64,000 nt of DNA, taken from NCBI GenBank assembly GCA_964633205.1, contig CAZWFN010000009.1:6780-70779 (forward strand), given 5' to 3'. The position numbers were made by a program, and so were the translations under genes. This stretch comes from CAYVQE01 sp964633205. Lineage in GTDB: Bacteria > Myxococcota > B64-G9. Within the stretch, counting starts at the first letter, position 1. Each line of letters opens with the position of its first letter. Under the pieces are notes generated by a model. That model ran no database searches and was not told the DNA's origin. It saw only the letters and a program-made list of their open reading frames with translations. Positions 8,862-16,672 of the stretch are shown piece by piece.

Positions 8862-9989
8862 CTACCAGCGGATCAAGGTCTTGAAGCCCAACTCACCGAG
8901 CACCAAGCCCTGATCCCAGCCCAGCGTCTGCATGGGCATGAAGTTGTCGATCGTGGGGTTGTTGTTGTCTTTGTCCGTCAGGTAGATGCTGTTTTTGCCC
9001 AGCAGATGGATGCGGGCGAACAAGATCAGATCGAACCAGTCCACCGGGCGGATGATGAGCCGCGGGGTGAGCGTGAGCATGTAACCGTCGCTCGACACCT
9101 GTGTGCCGTCCGGGCTGAGCACGTCCCAGTTCTTGTAGTCAGCCCCATTGTAAATCATGAACTCCTCGACCTGCTCGGTCCCGGTGGCCGGGTCCTCCCA
9201 GCGCACGGTCTCGGCCCGAAACTCGGGCAGGGCCAGGGCGGTCTGGAAGCGGTAGCTGAAGCGGGCCTTGAGTTGCAGCGCCACGTACTTGATGCCGCCG
9301 ATCAGGTCGAGCTCGGCGTGGATGACGTCGCCCAGGTCGAGCCAGGCGTTGGTCAGGGTGGTGTGGCGATCGATGATGTACTGCACCGGACCGGGCAGGC
9401 GGATGTCGTAGCCCACGCTCCAGCCCAGCGCCAGGTAGCGCCACAGCTGCCAGCGGCCGACGTAGGCCAGCTCCACGGCGGTGGTGCCGTTGCCGGTGAT
9501 GTTGAGGTTGTTGCGGCCGGGCACCTCGCTGCCGGTCGGCAGCTTCCAGCGCAGCGAGGCCCCCATCGAGACTGTCGGGTCGTTGCGCCGGAAAAACTGA
9601 TAGATGATCCCGGTCTCGGCGTCGCCCAGCTCGCCCTCGGCGGTGCGCTCGCGCTCGGAGTCGAGCTGCTCGCTCCAGACGATGGGCAGGTTGCCCCACA
9701 GGGTCCAGTTCTCGGTGAAGCCGAAGCGCCAGGAAAAATCCCAGGTCATCACCTCGTACTTGAAAGGCGCCTCGTCCAGGGTGGCATTCGAGGTGAAGTA
9801 GCTGTCGCTGCGCAAGTAGCGAAAGCCGGTGCTCATCTCGAGCACCGACATGCCCAGGCTGACTCCTCTTTCCGTCTCCAACCAGGGTTCCTGTTGCCAA
9901 GAGGAGTGTTCCTCGAACGCGACGGCCAGAGCGCTGGTGGGGATCAGCGCGAGGCCCAGGATCAGAACCAGTGGAAGCTGTCTCCGCAT
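8862..9989 (-). CDS. Outer-membrane beta-barrel protein
   Basis: A 375-residue protein with signal peptide 1-22 (ALA cleavage site). The body is rich in amphipathic strands with aromatic girdles (WDFSWRFGFTENWTLWGNLP) and ends in Trp, the usual C-terminal signature for BAM-dependent barrels. It has no recognised catalytic motif. Long barrels of this type in Myxococcota are often annotated only as hypothetical or DUF3187-like proteins. It is the first gene of a probable two-gene operon with the metallopeptidase/propeller gene. A TTGACA (10061-10066, minus strand) lies upstream but has no convincing -10 partner. Confidence 0.75.
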   Translation of the reverse strand: MRRQLPLVLILGLALIPTSALAVAFEEHSSWQQEPWLETERGVSLGMSVLEMSTGFRYLRSDSYFTSNATLDEAPFKYEVMTWDFSWRFGFTENWTLWGNLPIVWSEQLDSERERTAEGELGDAETGIIYQFFRRNDPTVSMGASLRWKLPTGSEVPGRNNLNITGNGTTAVELAYVGRWQLWRYLALGWSVGYDIRLPGPVQYIIDRHTTLTNAWLDLGDVIHAELDLIGGIKYVALQLKARFSYRFQTALALPEFRAETVRWEDPATGTEQVEEFMIYNGADYKNWDVLSPDGTQVSSDGYMLTLTPRLIIRPVDWFDLILFARIHLLGKNSIYLTDKDNNNPTIDNFMPMQTLGWDQGLVLGELGFKTLIRW

Positions 9990-10145
9990 TGTCGTACCTC
10001 TCGGGCTGGGGGGACCAAGCCTATGTGCGCGAAAGGGAAAAAATCAGATTTGCCTCATGGTGTCAAGGCTTCATTGCTCGACCGGGGCATTGTCGGGCTC
10101 GCTGGCGGGGCGGATGGAATCGCGCTGTTCGGCCTGTGATTTGCT

Positions 10146-10173
10146 TTGATCTCACGGCGGCTTGGGATAGGAT
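10146..10173 (+). promoter_or_regulatory. Promoter abutting mlaE-like start
   Basis: TTGATC (10146-10151), a 16-nt spacer and TAGGAT (10168-10173), then 9 nt to the ATG at 10183. No Shine-Dalgarno is seen in the short gap, so the mRNA may be leaderless. Confidence 0.5.
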
Positions 10174-10182
10174 CGGGCGATC

Positions 10183-10956
10183 ATGGCCAACGGGAACTCC
10201 ATAGCTGCACCGGTGCGCAATTTTTTCAACGAGATCGGAAGCTTCGTGATGCTGTCGGCTGCGGCTGTCGCCGCTTGCGTGCGACCGCCGCTGCGCCTGT
10301 GGCTGTGGCTGCAGCAAATGGAGTTCATCGGCGTCGGCTCGCTGCCCATCATCCTGTTGACCAGCGCCTTCTCCGGGGCGGTGTTCACCTTGCAGAGCGT
10401 CTACGCTTTTTCCATGTTCAACATGGAGAGCATGGTCGGGGCCACCGTGGCGCTGGCCATGACCCGGGAGATTTCGCCGGTGTTCACCGCGCTGATGATC
10501 ACCGGCCGGGCGGGCTCGGCCATGGCCACCGAGCTGGGTACCATGCGGGTGACCGAGCAGATCGATGCCCTCAAGACCATGGCCGTCAACCCGGTGCAAT
10601 ATTTGTTCGTGCCGCGGCTGTTGGCCTCGTTGGTGGTGTTCCCGGCCCTGACCATGGTCTTCAACCTGACCGCGGTGGCCGGCTCCTACCTGGTCGGGGT
10701 GGAGATGTGGGGCATCGATCCGGGCAACTTCATCCAGAAGATCGAGTGGTACGTCCAGCCGAGCGACGTCACCTCGGGTCTGATCAAGGCGGCGGTCTTC
10801 GGCGGCTTCATCACGCTGGTGGCCTGCTTCAAGGGCTACCGGGCCGCGGGCGGAGCCCGGGGGGTAGGCACCGCCACCACCCAGTCGGTGGTCATCGGCT
10901 CGGTCAGCATCATGATCATCGACTATTTCTTGACCGTGCTGATGTTCGACCTCTGA
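10183..10956 (+). CDS. mlaE: MlaE/YrbE-family ABC transporter permease
   Basis: A 257-residue integral membrane protein of the MlaE permease family (lipid transport between inner and outer membranes). It has an amphipathic N-terminal interfacial helix and about five membrane segments. The family core is plain (MTREISPVFTALMITGRAGS, ELGTMRVTEQIDAL). MlaE normally works with the ATPase MlaF and the MCE protein MlaD, usually encoded next to it. Here neither is adjacent: upstream is the divergent barrel operon and downstream a convergent gene on the other strand. The missing partners must be encoded elsewhere. Its last 34 nt overlap the convergent small membrane protein gene. Confidence 0.92.
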   Translation: MANGNSIAAPVRNFFNEIGSFVMLSAAAVAACVRPPLRLWLWLQQMEFIGVGSLPIILLTSAFSGAVFTLQSVYAFSMFNMESMVGATVALAMTREISPVFTALMITGRAGSAMATELGTMRVTEQIDALKTMAVNPVQYLFVPRLLASLVVFPALTMVFNLTAVAGSYLVGVEMWGIDPGNFIQKIEWYVQPSDVTSGLIKAAVFGGFITLVACFKGYRAAGGARGVGTATTQSVVIGSVSIMIIDYFLTVLMFDL

Positions 10957-11180
10957 TGCGGAGCGTTCTCGCCGGCGGCTGCGGCTGCGTCCGGCGCATC
11001 CGGGGACCGGGGCGGCTCGAGTCCCTCCGGCTCCGAGCCCGGATCGGGCGGCGGCTCGGCCAGCCGCTCGGCCTCGGCCTGGTGCCGCCGCCGGTGGGAG
11101 GCCCAGGCCACGAACAACAGGTAGGCGACCGAGAATCCCAGCACCAGCGGCACGCCGATGGCCTGGACCCACGTATTCAC
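10923..11180 (-). CDS. Small single-span membrane protein
   Basis: An 85-residue protein with a GTG start at 11180, preceded by GAGGAG 8 nt upstream. Residues 5-27 form one transmembrane helix, followed by RRRH and an acidic, Pro/Ala-rich tail. This suggests N-out/C-in topology, with the disordered tail in the cytoplasm. I recognise no family. The 3' end overlaps mlaE by 34 nt. The ribosome binding site and helix support a real gene, but it could be lineage-specific. Confidence 0.55.
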   Translation of the reverse strand: MNTWVQAIGVPLVLGFSVAYLLFVAWASHRRRHQAEAERLAEPPPDPGSEPEGLEPPRSPDAPDAAAAAGENAPHQRSNISTVKK

Positions 11181-11309
11181 ATCCGGCTCCTCTCGCCACC
11201 GGGTTCTACCCGGAGCCTTGCGCGCCGGTTCGAACCGTGGCTTGCTTGAGACGAATGCCACGCCTCGCCGGCCGGAGGCGATGGGCATCGTGGATGATGG
11301 AGCGCACGC

Positions 11310-12470
11310 GTGTCAAGCAGCCCGCCACAGGAATCGCCGCCCGAGCCGGTCGACGCGCTGGTGTTGGCCGGCAGCCGGGGCGGAGCCGCTTTTCAGACGC
11401 TGGGAGGCGAAGCGGTGGCCAAGCCCTACCTGCGGCTGGGCGGCCAGAGCCTGGTGGCGCGCGCGGTCGCAGCGGCATTGGGCACCCCGGGCATTGGCCG
11501 GGTCTACGTGGTGGGCGAGCCCGCGGGGTTGCAGCACCACCTGGCGCCGCTATGCGCTCGCCACGGTGATCGGCTGGCCCTGGTGCCCGAGGGGGCCGAC
11601 ATCCTGGACAACTGCCTGCTGGCCTACTTCGATCACGTCCTGCCCGCGCGGGGCTATGCCGCCGCGGCCGGGCTCGGACGCGCGCCCGATCGCCTGCGCG
11701 ACTTCCGCCGCCGGCACCCGGCGGCCAGCGGGGTGGGTATGCTGGTGGTCGCCTCGGATCTGCCCTTCCTGACCAGCGCGGACGTGGAGCACTTCCTGCG
11801 CGGTGCCCCCGCAAACGTGGCGCTGGTGGCCGGGCTGTGCGATCACGCCGAGCTGGAGCGGATGCAGCAGGCGCTGGGCCGCCGGACGGTGCTGGATCGC
11901 TGGAAGCTAGGGGCCATCCCCATGCGCCGCTGCGATGCGCGCTGGAACAACCTGTGGCTGGCCCGACCGCTGCTGGGCGATCCGGTGCTGTACTCGTTGC
12001 TCGAGGAAATCTATGTGCGACGTTGGTTGTTGGATCAGGAGGGGCGCATCCTGTGGCGCAACTGGTTCGGCATTCTGCGGGCGGTGGCCAGCCACTCGCT
12101 GCGCATGCCCGGTCGGCTGCGTTTTCTGCGCGGGGTACTCAACGCCTTCGGGCTGATGATGGTCACCGGGGCGGCCCGCTGGACGCGGCGGCTGGCGCGC
12201 TGGCTGGCGCGTCCTTTTCGGCTGTTTCTGGGCCAACGGGATCTCGAGTTCGTGGTCTCACTGCTGCTGGGCACCCCGGCACGGATGGTCATCAGCCACC
12301 GGGTGGCGCCGGCGATCGACATCGATGTCGAGGACTCCTACCGCAGCCTGGCCGCCGACGGCGAGGACGGCTACCGCCGGGTGGCCCGCTACCTGGGCCT
12401 CGACGAGACAGCCGCGCCGGCCGGCGGCGACGGTGGTGGGTTGGAGGTCATCGCTGGCGGCGGACCGTGA
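11310..12470 (+). CDS. MobA-like NTP transferase-fold protein
   Basis: A 386-residue protein with a GTG start and GGAG about 10 nt upstream. The N-terminus resembles the nucleotidyltransferase fold of MobA/GlmU/IspD: DALVLAGSRGG as the nucleotide loop and KPYLRLGGQSLVARAV as the conserved Lys segment (residue 38). VVASDLPFL (about 150) matches the metal-binding D-x-P strand. The C-terminal half has Trp/Arg-rich helices (about 215-320) that may bind a membrane. The donor and acceptor are unknown; sugar- or lipid-nucleotide synthesis is possible. Its last 23 nt overlap the convergent IPT gene. Confidence 0.7.
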   Translation: MSSSPPQESPPEPVDALVLAGSRGGAAFQTLGGEAVAKPYLRLGGQSLVARAVAAALGTPGIGRVYVVGEPAGLQHHLAPLCARHGDRLALVPEGADILDNCLLAYFDHVLPARGYAAAAGLGRAPDRLRDFRRRHPAASGVGMLVVASDLPFLTSADVEHFLRGAPANVALVAGLCDHAELERMQQALGRRTVLDRWKLGAIPMRRCDARWNNLWLARPLLGDPVLYSLLEEIYVRRWLLDQEGRILWRNWFGILRAVASHSLRMPGRLRFLRGVLNAFGLMMVTGAARWTRRLARWLARPFRLFLGQRDLEFVVSLLLGTPARMVISHRVAPAIDIDVEDSYRSLAADGEDGYRRVARYLGLDETAAPAGGDGGGLEVIAGGGP

Positions 12471-14352
12471 GCAGCAGCCAGACGCCGAGCAACACCCAGC
12501 CGGCGGCCGGCGGCGCTGCGCCCGGCGCCCGGCCGCCGCAGCCGCAGCCGGCGTCGCCTCGGCTGGGCAGCATCACCCGGAAGGCATTGGCGGCGGTCAG
12601 CTCGAAGTCCGCCCCGCGCACGGTCACGTCGCGCAGCCCGATCGGGGCGTCCTCGGCGATGGCGATGGTGACGGTGACCTGGTCGGGCCGCTGGGGCTCG
12701 AAGTCCACGGCGGACACGGTGATGCCGGTGCCCGAGAACTCAACCTCGGTCTCGGCGCTGAAGGGGATGTCGACTCCGGCCACCTCGACCCGCAATCTGC
12801 TGCGACCCTGCTCGGCGTGGGCCGGCCGCAGGTCGCGGATCTGCGGGTTGTGGACGTCGAACAATTCCAGACCGAGCGCCACCTCGGTTCCGGTCACCGC
12901 CCGCACATCCCGCACGTCGCCCGGCGCATCGTCGGCGATGTCGAGTTGGGCGCGCAGCGCGTTGGGGCCGTCGACCGCCAGGCCGGTGACCTCGATGCCA
13001 GCCGCCGGGTCGAACACCAGCTCGGTCGACGCGGCGTCGAACTGGCCGTCGGTGGCCTGAATGGCCACCTCGACCGATTCGCCCGGGTTGACCAGGTCGG
13101 GCTCGGCCGAGTCCAGGCTGCCGGGGCTGGTGACCGTGAAGCCGTCGGCCAGCAGCGGCCGCTCGCAAGGCGCCGGTACCAGCAGGTCGCAGGCCCCGCC
13201 CACCTGCACCGCCACGTCGTGGGGCCCCTCGGCGGCCGACGGCGCGATGACCATTCGGCCCTCCAGGTGGGTGTCGTCGGTGGCTTCTTCGACCGCGCCG
13301 ACCACTCCGCTGCCGGAGAACTCCAGAAAGACCCGCTCGGCGCTGAAATGGGTGTTCTGACCGACCACCGACACGGCCAGTCCGGGGTGGCCCCGATCGC
13401 CGTGATCGGGGTCGATCGACAGCAGCAGCGTATCGGGTCCCTGCAGCACGGCGAACAGGTCGGCCAGCACCTGGGGGCCGTCCGGCAGCTGTAGAGTCAG
13501 ATCGCGCCGGCCCACCCGGGCATCGACGGCGATGGTCACGTCGGCCAGCACCAGGGTGTCGTCGGCCGGGGCCGAGACCGAGCCGATGGTCACGCCGGCG
13601 CCCAGCTCGGCGCCGCTGACCGCGCTCATCCCGCCAGCGCCGGTCAGGGTCACCGTCGGCAGCACCTCGCCTTGCCGGCCGCTGTTGGGCGCCAGCTCCC
13701 ACTGCTGCGCGATCACCGTGAACAGGTCGGCCCCTTCGGCCACCTCGTCGCCGGTGGTGGCGGTGATGGATCGCGTTCCGGCAGCGGCGTCGGCGGCCAG
13801 CGCCAGCTGCGCCTGGAGATGGGTCGCATCCAGCGTGGTCAGGCTCTCGACCGAGATGCCGGAGCCGGAAAACTCCAGCTCCGTGCTGGCGTCGAAGTGG
13901 GTCTGGCTGCCGGTGATGGTCACCTCCAGCGCGCTGCCGGCGGTGGCCTGGGCCGGCTCGATGGCCACCAGCGCCGGCTGATCGCAGTCGGCGCAGGTGA
14001 TCTCGAACATGTCGACGCCGACGCACTCGATGCCGTAGGTGGTCACCGTCACCGTCTGCAGCCCCAGCGGGGCGTCGTCCGGGATGTCGATGGTGACCGT
14101 CAGGCTGTTCGAGCCGACCAGCTCGCCGTCGGCGTAGGTCACCCCGCTGGCCGGGACGAAGGTCACTTCGGATAAAAAGGCATCGAAGGCGCAGTCGGCG
14201 CCGCCGGTGATGTTGATCTCGGTCGTGCTGCCCGCGGCCGCCCGATCGGGCTGGATCGCCAGGATCTCCATCTGGGCATGCGCCGGTCCGGTCGCCGCCA
14301 GCGCGGTCACCAGCACCAGCAGGCCGATCGGAAAATTGACGGTTCTATTCAT
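12448..14352 (-). CDS. Secreted six-repeat IPT/TIG-like protein with MYXO-CTERM-like tail
   Basis: A 634-residue protein with signal peptide 1-26 (AHA cleavage). Six Ig-like IPT/TIG-type repeats of about 90 residues each open with a strand like AIEPAQATAGSALEVTITG. Several contain the segment TELEFSGSGI. The tail from about residue 597 is DAGCGCGGRAPG, a hydrophobic helix and RRQR, a good MYXO-CTERM-type anchoring signal (Cys motif, helix, Arg cluster). It is probably a cell-surface or adhesive structural protein; no catalytic motif is present. GGGAGGAGCC precedes the ATG. The 3' end overlaps the nucleotidyltransferase gene by 23 nt. Confidence 0.85.
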   Translation of the reverse strand: MNRTVNFPIGLLVLVTALAATGPAHAQMEILAIQPDRAAAGSTTEINITGGADCAFDAFLSEVTFVPASGVTYADGELVGSNSLTVTIDIPDDAPLGLQTVTVTTYGIECVGVDMFEITCADCDQPALVAIEPAQATAGSALEVTITGSQTHFDASTELEFSGSGISVESLTTLDATHLQAQLALAADAAAGTRSITATTGDEVAEGADLFTVIAQQWELAPNSGRQGEVLPTVTLTGAGGMSAVSGAELGAGVTIGSVSAPADDTLVLADVTIAVDARVGRRDLTLQLPDGPQVLADLFAVLQGPDTLLLSIDPDHGDRGHPGLAVSVVGQNTHFSAERVFLEFSGSGVVGAVEEATDDTHLEGRMVIAPSAAEGPHDVAVQVGGACDLLVPAPCERPLLADGFTVTSPGSLDSAEPDLVNPGESVEVAIQATDGQFDAASTELVFDPAAGIEVTGLAVDGPNALRAQLDIADDAPGDVRDVRAVTGTEVALGLELFDVHNPQIRDLRPAHAEQGRSRLRVEVAGVDIPFSAETEVEFSGTGITVSAVDFEPQRPDQVTVTIAIAEDAPIGLRDVTVRGADFELTAANAFRVMLPSRGDAGCGCGGRAPGAAPPAAGWVLLGVWLLLTVRRQR

Positions 14353-14397
14353 GGCTCCTCCCGCCTGCCCGCGCGGTTGTCGATCGGCAGGGGATTG

Positions 14398-14406
14398 ATG
14401 ATAGCA
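14398..14406 (-). promoter_or_regulatory. Extended -10 promoter element for the IPT protein gene
   Basis: Minus-strand TGC-TATCAT, an extended -10 (TGnTATnAT) without a clear -35. It would give a leader of about 40 nt carrying the GGGAGGAG ribosome binding site. The remainder of the 190-nt gap up to 14541 shows nothing else I can identify. Confidence 0.4.
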
Positions 14407-14541
14407 CGGGCGCTCGAACCGCCGCCAGCCGGATCCGGCCCAGCGCGGGCAGCTGCGCCACCCGCCAGACCCGCTCGCCGCTGGCGGCGCCGACTCGGGC
14501 GGGGGAGCTTCGGTCTATCGTGGCACGGTCGGGGTGGGGGA

Positions 14542-15267
14542 TCAGAAGTGGACGGGGTGGATCCAGCCGAGCTCGGTGCCGTCTTTGAGGCGGACGCGCA
14601 GCGGCAGGCCGAAGGTGCCGGTGGCGCTGAAGCGCGAGGAGAAGTTGGGCCCGGCACTGCCGGAGCAGACGCGGCGCTGGCTGCGGCGGAAGGCGGCGGG
14701 GAACTCGGGGGGGAAGCGGTAGGCGACGCAGTCGATGCGCTCGAGCACCGCTGCCGGGCCGGCCACAAAGACCAGGCAGCCCACGTAGTGGCGGTCCTCG
14801 CGGTGGGCGGTGTTGTAGGAGCCCAGCGGCAGCGGCAGGGGGCGCTCGGCGCCCAAAAAGACCTCGTGGACCGAGCGGGTCTCGCTGCGGCGGGGGTCGG
14901 CCAGCGCCGCGCGCAGCGCGTCCGGGTCGAGGTCGGACCAGCGCAGCAAGTCGCCGTGGCGCAGGCCGCGGGCCAGCGGCAGATCGACGACGAAGCGGGC
15001 CTGTTCGGCGGCCACGCAGTCGCCCAGCATCAGCGCGGTGGGCAGGGCCACGGTGCGCAGCACCCGTTCAGCAACCGGGCTGCCGGCGGCCAGCGGCCGG
15101 TCGACCACCAGCACTTCGGCCCGGTTGCGGTCGGCCAAAGGTGCGATTCCGCCAGTGGTCGGGGCCGGCGGCTGCAGCCACAGCCCGGCGCCCAGCAGCC
15201 CGAGCAGCAAGCCCAGCAGGGTGCCCAGCCCGGCGATCAGCCACAGGCGCGCGCGGCTGGATTTCAT
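14542..15267 (-). CDS. Membrane-anchored SAF domain plus prokaryotic YEATS-like domain protein
   Basis: A 241-residue protein; the ATG at 15267 has GGGAGGG about 6 nt upstream. Residues 7-31 form one transmembrane helix. Residues 51-113 look like a SAF domain of the CpaB/FlgA type (VLVVDRPLAAGSPV ... GLRHGDLLRWSDL). Residues 163-241 resemble the prokaryotic YEATS Ig-like fold: ERIDCVAYRFPPEFP, then SATGTFGLPLRVRLKDG. Three Cys residues (164, 180, 201) could pair if periplasmic. Prokaryotic YEATS domains are thought to be ligand-sensing or signalling Ig folds. The SAF/YEATS combination is my reading by eye. Confidence 0.65.
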   Translation of the reverse strand: MKSSRARLWLIAGLGTLLGLLLGLLGAGLWLQPPAPTTGGIAPLADRNRAEVLVVDRPLAAGSPVAERVLRTVALPTALMLGDCVAAEQARFVVDLPLARGLRHGDLLRWSDLDPDALRAALADPRRSETRSVHEVFLGAERPLPLPLGSYNTAHREDRHYVGCLVFVAGPAAVLERIDCVAYRFPPEFPAAFRRSQRRVCSGSAGPNFSSRFSATGTFGLPLRVRLKDGTELGWIHPVHF

Positions 15268-15343
15268 CGGGGTCCCTCCCGGGCTCGGTTGGCTGTCGGT
15301 CGACGATGGCATGGCCGGCGGCTGCGGATCGAGCCCGGCCGGC

Positions 15344-15850
15344 TCAGGCGCCGCCCGGATCATCGCCGCCGGCTGCGGCGGCTGCCAGCCGCTCGAGCGC
15401 GGCGCCGTCGATGCGCCACAGCACCCAGTCGCGCCTGGGCCGGGCGCCCAGCCGGCGGTAGAAGCCGGCGGCCAGCTCGTTCCAGTCGAGCACGGCCCAC
15501 TCCATGCGGGCGTAGCCGCGCTCGCGGGCCAGCCGGGCCAGCTGCACCAGCAGGGCCCGGGCCGCGCCGCGGCCGCGGTGGGCCGGGCGGATGAACAGGT
15601 CTTCCAGGTACAGCCCGGGCCGGGCGCGCCAGGTGGAGTAGCTCTGGAAGTACAGGGCGAAGCCCAACACCGCGGCGCCGTGCTCGGCCAGCAGGCAGCC
15701 GAAGGGCGGGTCGGGGTCGGCCAGATGGGCGGCCACGGTGGCGGCATCGGCCTCGACCGCGTCGGGCTCGCGCTCGTAGGCGGCCAGCTCGGCGATCAGG
15801 GCCACGATCTCGGCCGCGTCGGCCGGCCCGGCCGGGCGTATGCGCAACAT
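15344..15850 (-). CDS. GNAT-family N-acetyltransferase, SSAT-like
   Basis: A 168-residue GNAT. The ATG at 15850 follows GTGGAGG, favoured over a GTG 12 nt upstream. The acetyl-CoA binding signature is LFIRPAHRGRGAARALL (Q/R-x-x-G-x-G/A). The beta5/alpha4 region reads WAVLDWNELAAGFYRRLGA. The segment YFQSYSTWRARPGLYLEDLF closely resembles spermidine/diamine acetyltransferases, so a small amine is a likely substrate, though specificity cannot be fixed from sequence. The SAF-YEATS gene lies 76 nt downstream on the same strand. Confidence 0.9.
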   Translation of the reverse strand: MLRIRPAGPADAAEIVALIAELAAYEREPDAVEADAATVAAHLADPDPPFGCLLAEHGAAVLGFALYFQSYSTWRARPGLYLEDLFIRPAHRGRGAARALLVQLARLARERGYARMEWAVLDWNELAAGFYRRLGARPRRDWVLWRIDGAALERLAAAAAGGDDPGGA

Positions 15851-15940
15851 GTCGGCCTCCACGGCCAGCAGTCTAGCCTCCCCACCCCCATTCAGACAAG
15901 TCCGTCGGCAGCGCCGCCGGTCGCACCGCCTTCTGGGTAT

Positions 15941-15968
15941 TTACACGAGTTTCGTGTTTTGCTATTCT
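15941..15968 (+). promoter_or_regulatory. Promoter abutting the VapB-like antitoxin start
   Basis: TTACAC (15941-15946), a 16-nt spacer and TATTCT (15963-15968), with 6 nt to the ATG at 15975. The segment is locally AT-rich and has no Shine-Dalgarno. Start-abutting geometry again suggests a leaderless transcript. Confidence 0.45.
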
Positions 15969-15974
15969 AGTGAC

Positions 15975-16217
15975 ATGAGGAACGTGACCATATCCATGAC
16001 TGAAGAGCTGGCCCGCTGGGTGCGGATCCAGGCGGCCGAGCATGACGTCAGCGTCTCGCGCTACATCCGCGACCTGCTGGCCGCTAGCATGGAGCGGGCC
16101 CGGGCTTATGAAGTCGCCAGACGGCGCAATCTCGCCCGTCCGCCCAAGAACATCGGCTCCGGCGAGCCCTACCCGGAGCGCGGAGAACTCCATGACCGAG
16201 CGCAGCTTCGTCGATAG
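15975..16217 (+). CDS. Ribbon-helix-helix (CopG/VapB-like) antitoxin
   Basis: An 80-residue protein: MRNVTISMTEELARWVRI gives the DNA-binding beta strand and first helix, and VSRYIRDLLAASMER the second helix of a CopG/Arc fold. The polar C-terminal tail would wrap the toxin. Its last 26 nt overlap the PIN-domain gene, the usual antitoxin-first VapBC arrangement. Complexes of this kind autorepress their promoter, so the operator probably overlaps the promoter just upstream; I see no clear palindrome there. Confidence 0.85.
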   Translation: MRNVTISMTEELARWVRIQAAEHDVSVSRYIRDLLAASMERARAYEVARRRNLARPPKNIGSGEPYPERGELHDRAQLRR

Positions 16218-16644
16218 CAACATACTGGTCTACAGGCGCGACAGCTCCGCCGGGGACAAGCAGACCCGGGCCGATGCCTGGCTTCGGCGGCTGTGGGAGA
16301 CCGGGATGGGACGCATCAGCGTCCAGGTGCTCGAGGAGTTCTATGCCGTCGTCACCCGCAAGCTGTCGCCCGGGCTCGAGCCGGACGAGGCCCGGGCGGA
16401 AGCCCGTGATTTCTTCGTCTGGCAACCCGAGCCGATCACCTCCGAGCTGTTGGATGCGGCCTGGCGCATCGAGCAACGCTACCGGCTGTCTTTCTGGGAC
16501 AGCCTGATCGTGGCCGCCGCCCAGGCGACCGGCTGTGTCTATCTCTTGAGCGAGGATCTACAGGATGGACAAGTCTTCGGCGATCTGACCGTCGTCGATC
16601 CCTTCACCCACGAGCCCGATCCGGTGGCTGGAGCGGCTGGCTAG
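16192..16644 (+). CDS. PIN-domain ribonuclease toxin (VapC-like)
   Basis: A 150-residue PIN domain. Its acidic metal site is complete: Asp8 in SFVDSNILVY, Glu48/Glu49 in VLEEFYAVV, Asp103 in FWDSLIVAAA, and Asp122/Asp125 in LLSEDLQDG. PIN toxins cleave tRNA or rRNA when released from the antitoxin. The start overlaps the antitoxin gene by 26 nt, implying translational coupling. All catalytic residues are present, so it looks functional. Confidence 0.9.
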   Translation: MTERSFVDSNILVYRRDSSAGDKQTRADAWLRRLWETGMGRISVQVLEEFYAVVTRKLSPGLEPDEARAEARDFFVWQPEPITSELLDAAWRIEQRYRLSFWDSLIVAAAQATGCVYLLSEDLQDGQVFGDLTVVDPFTHEPDPVAGAAG

Positions 16645-16672
16645 AGCCTCTTGTGCCGCGCTTTCTGCGGCG

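Noticed and set aside
10061..10066. TTGACA on the minus strand as promoter of the barrel/metallopeptidase operon
   Set aside because: At 16-18 nt spacing the -10 position reads as a T-run rather than a TATAAT-like box, so the element was not called.
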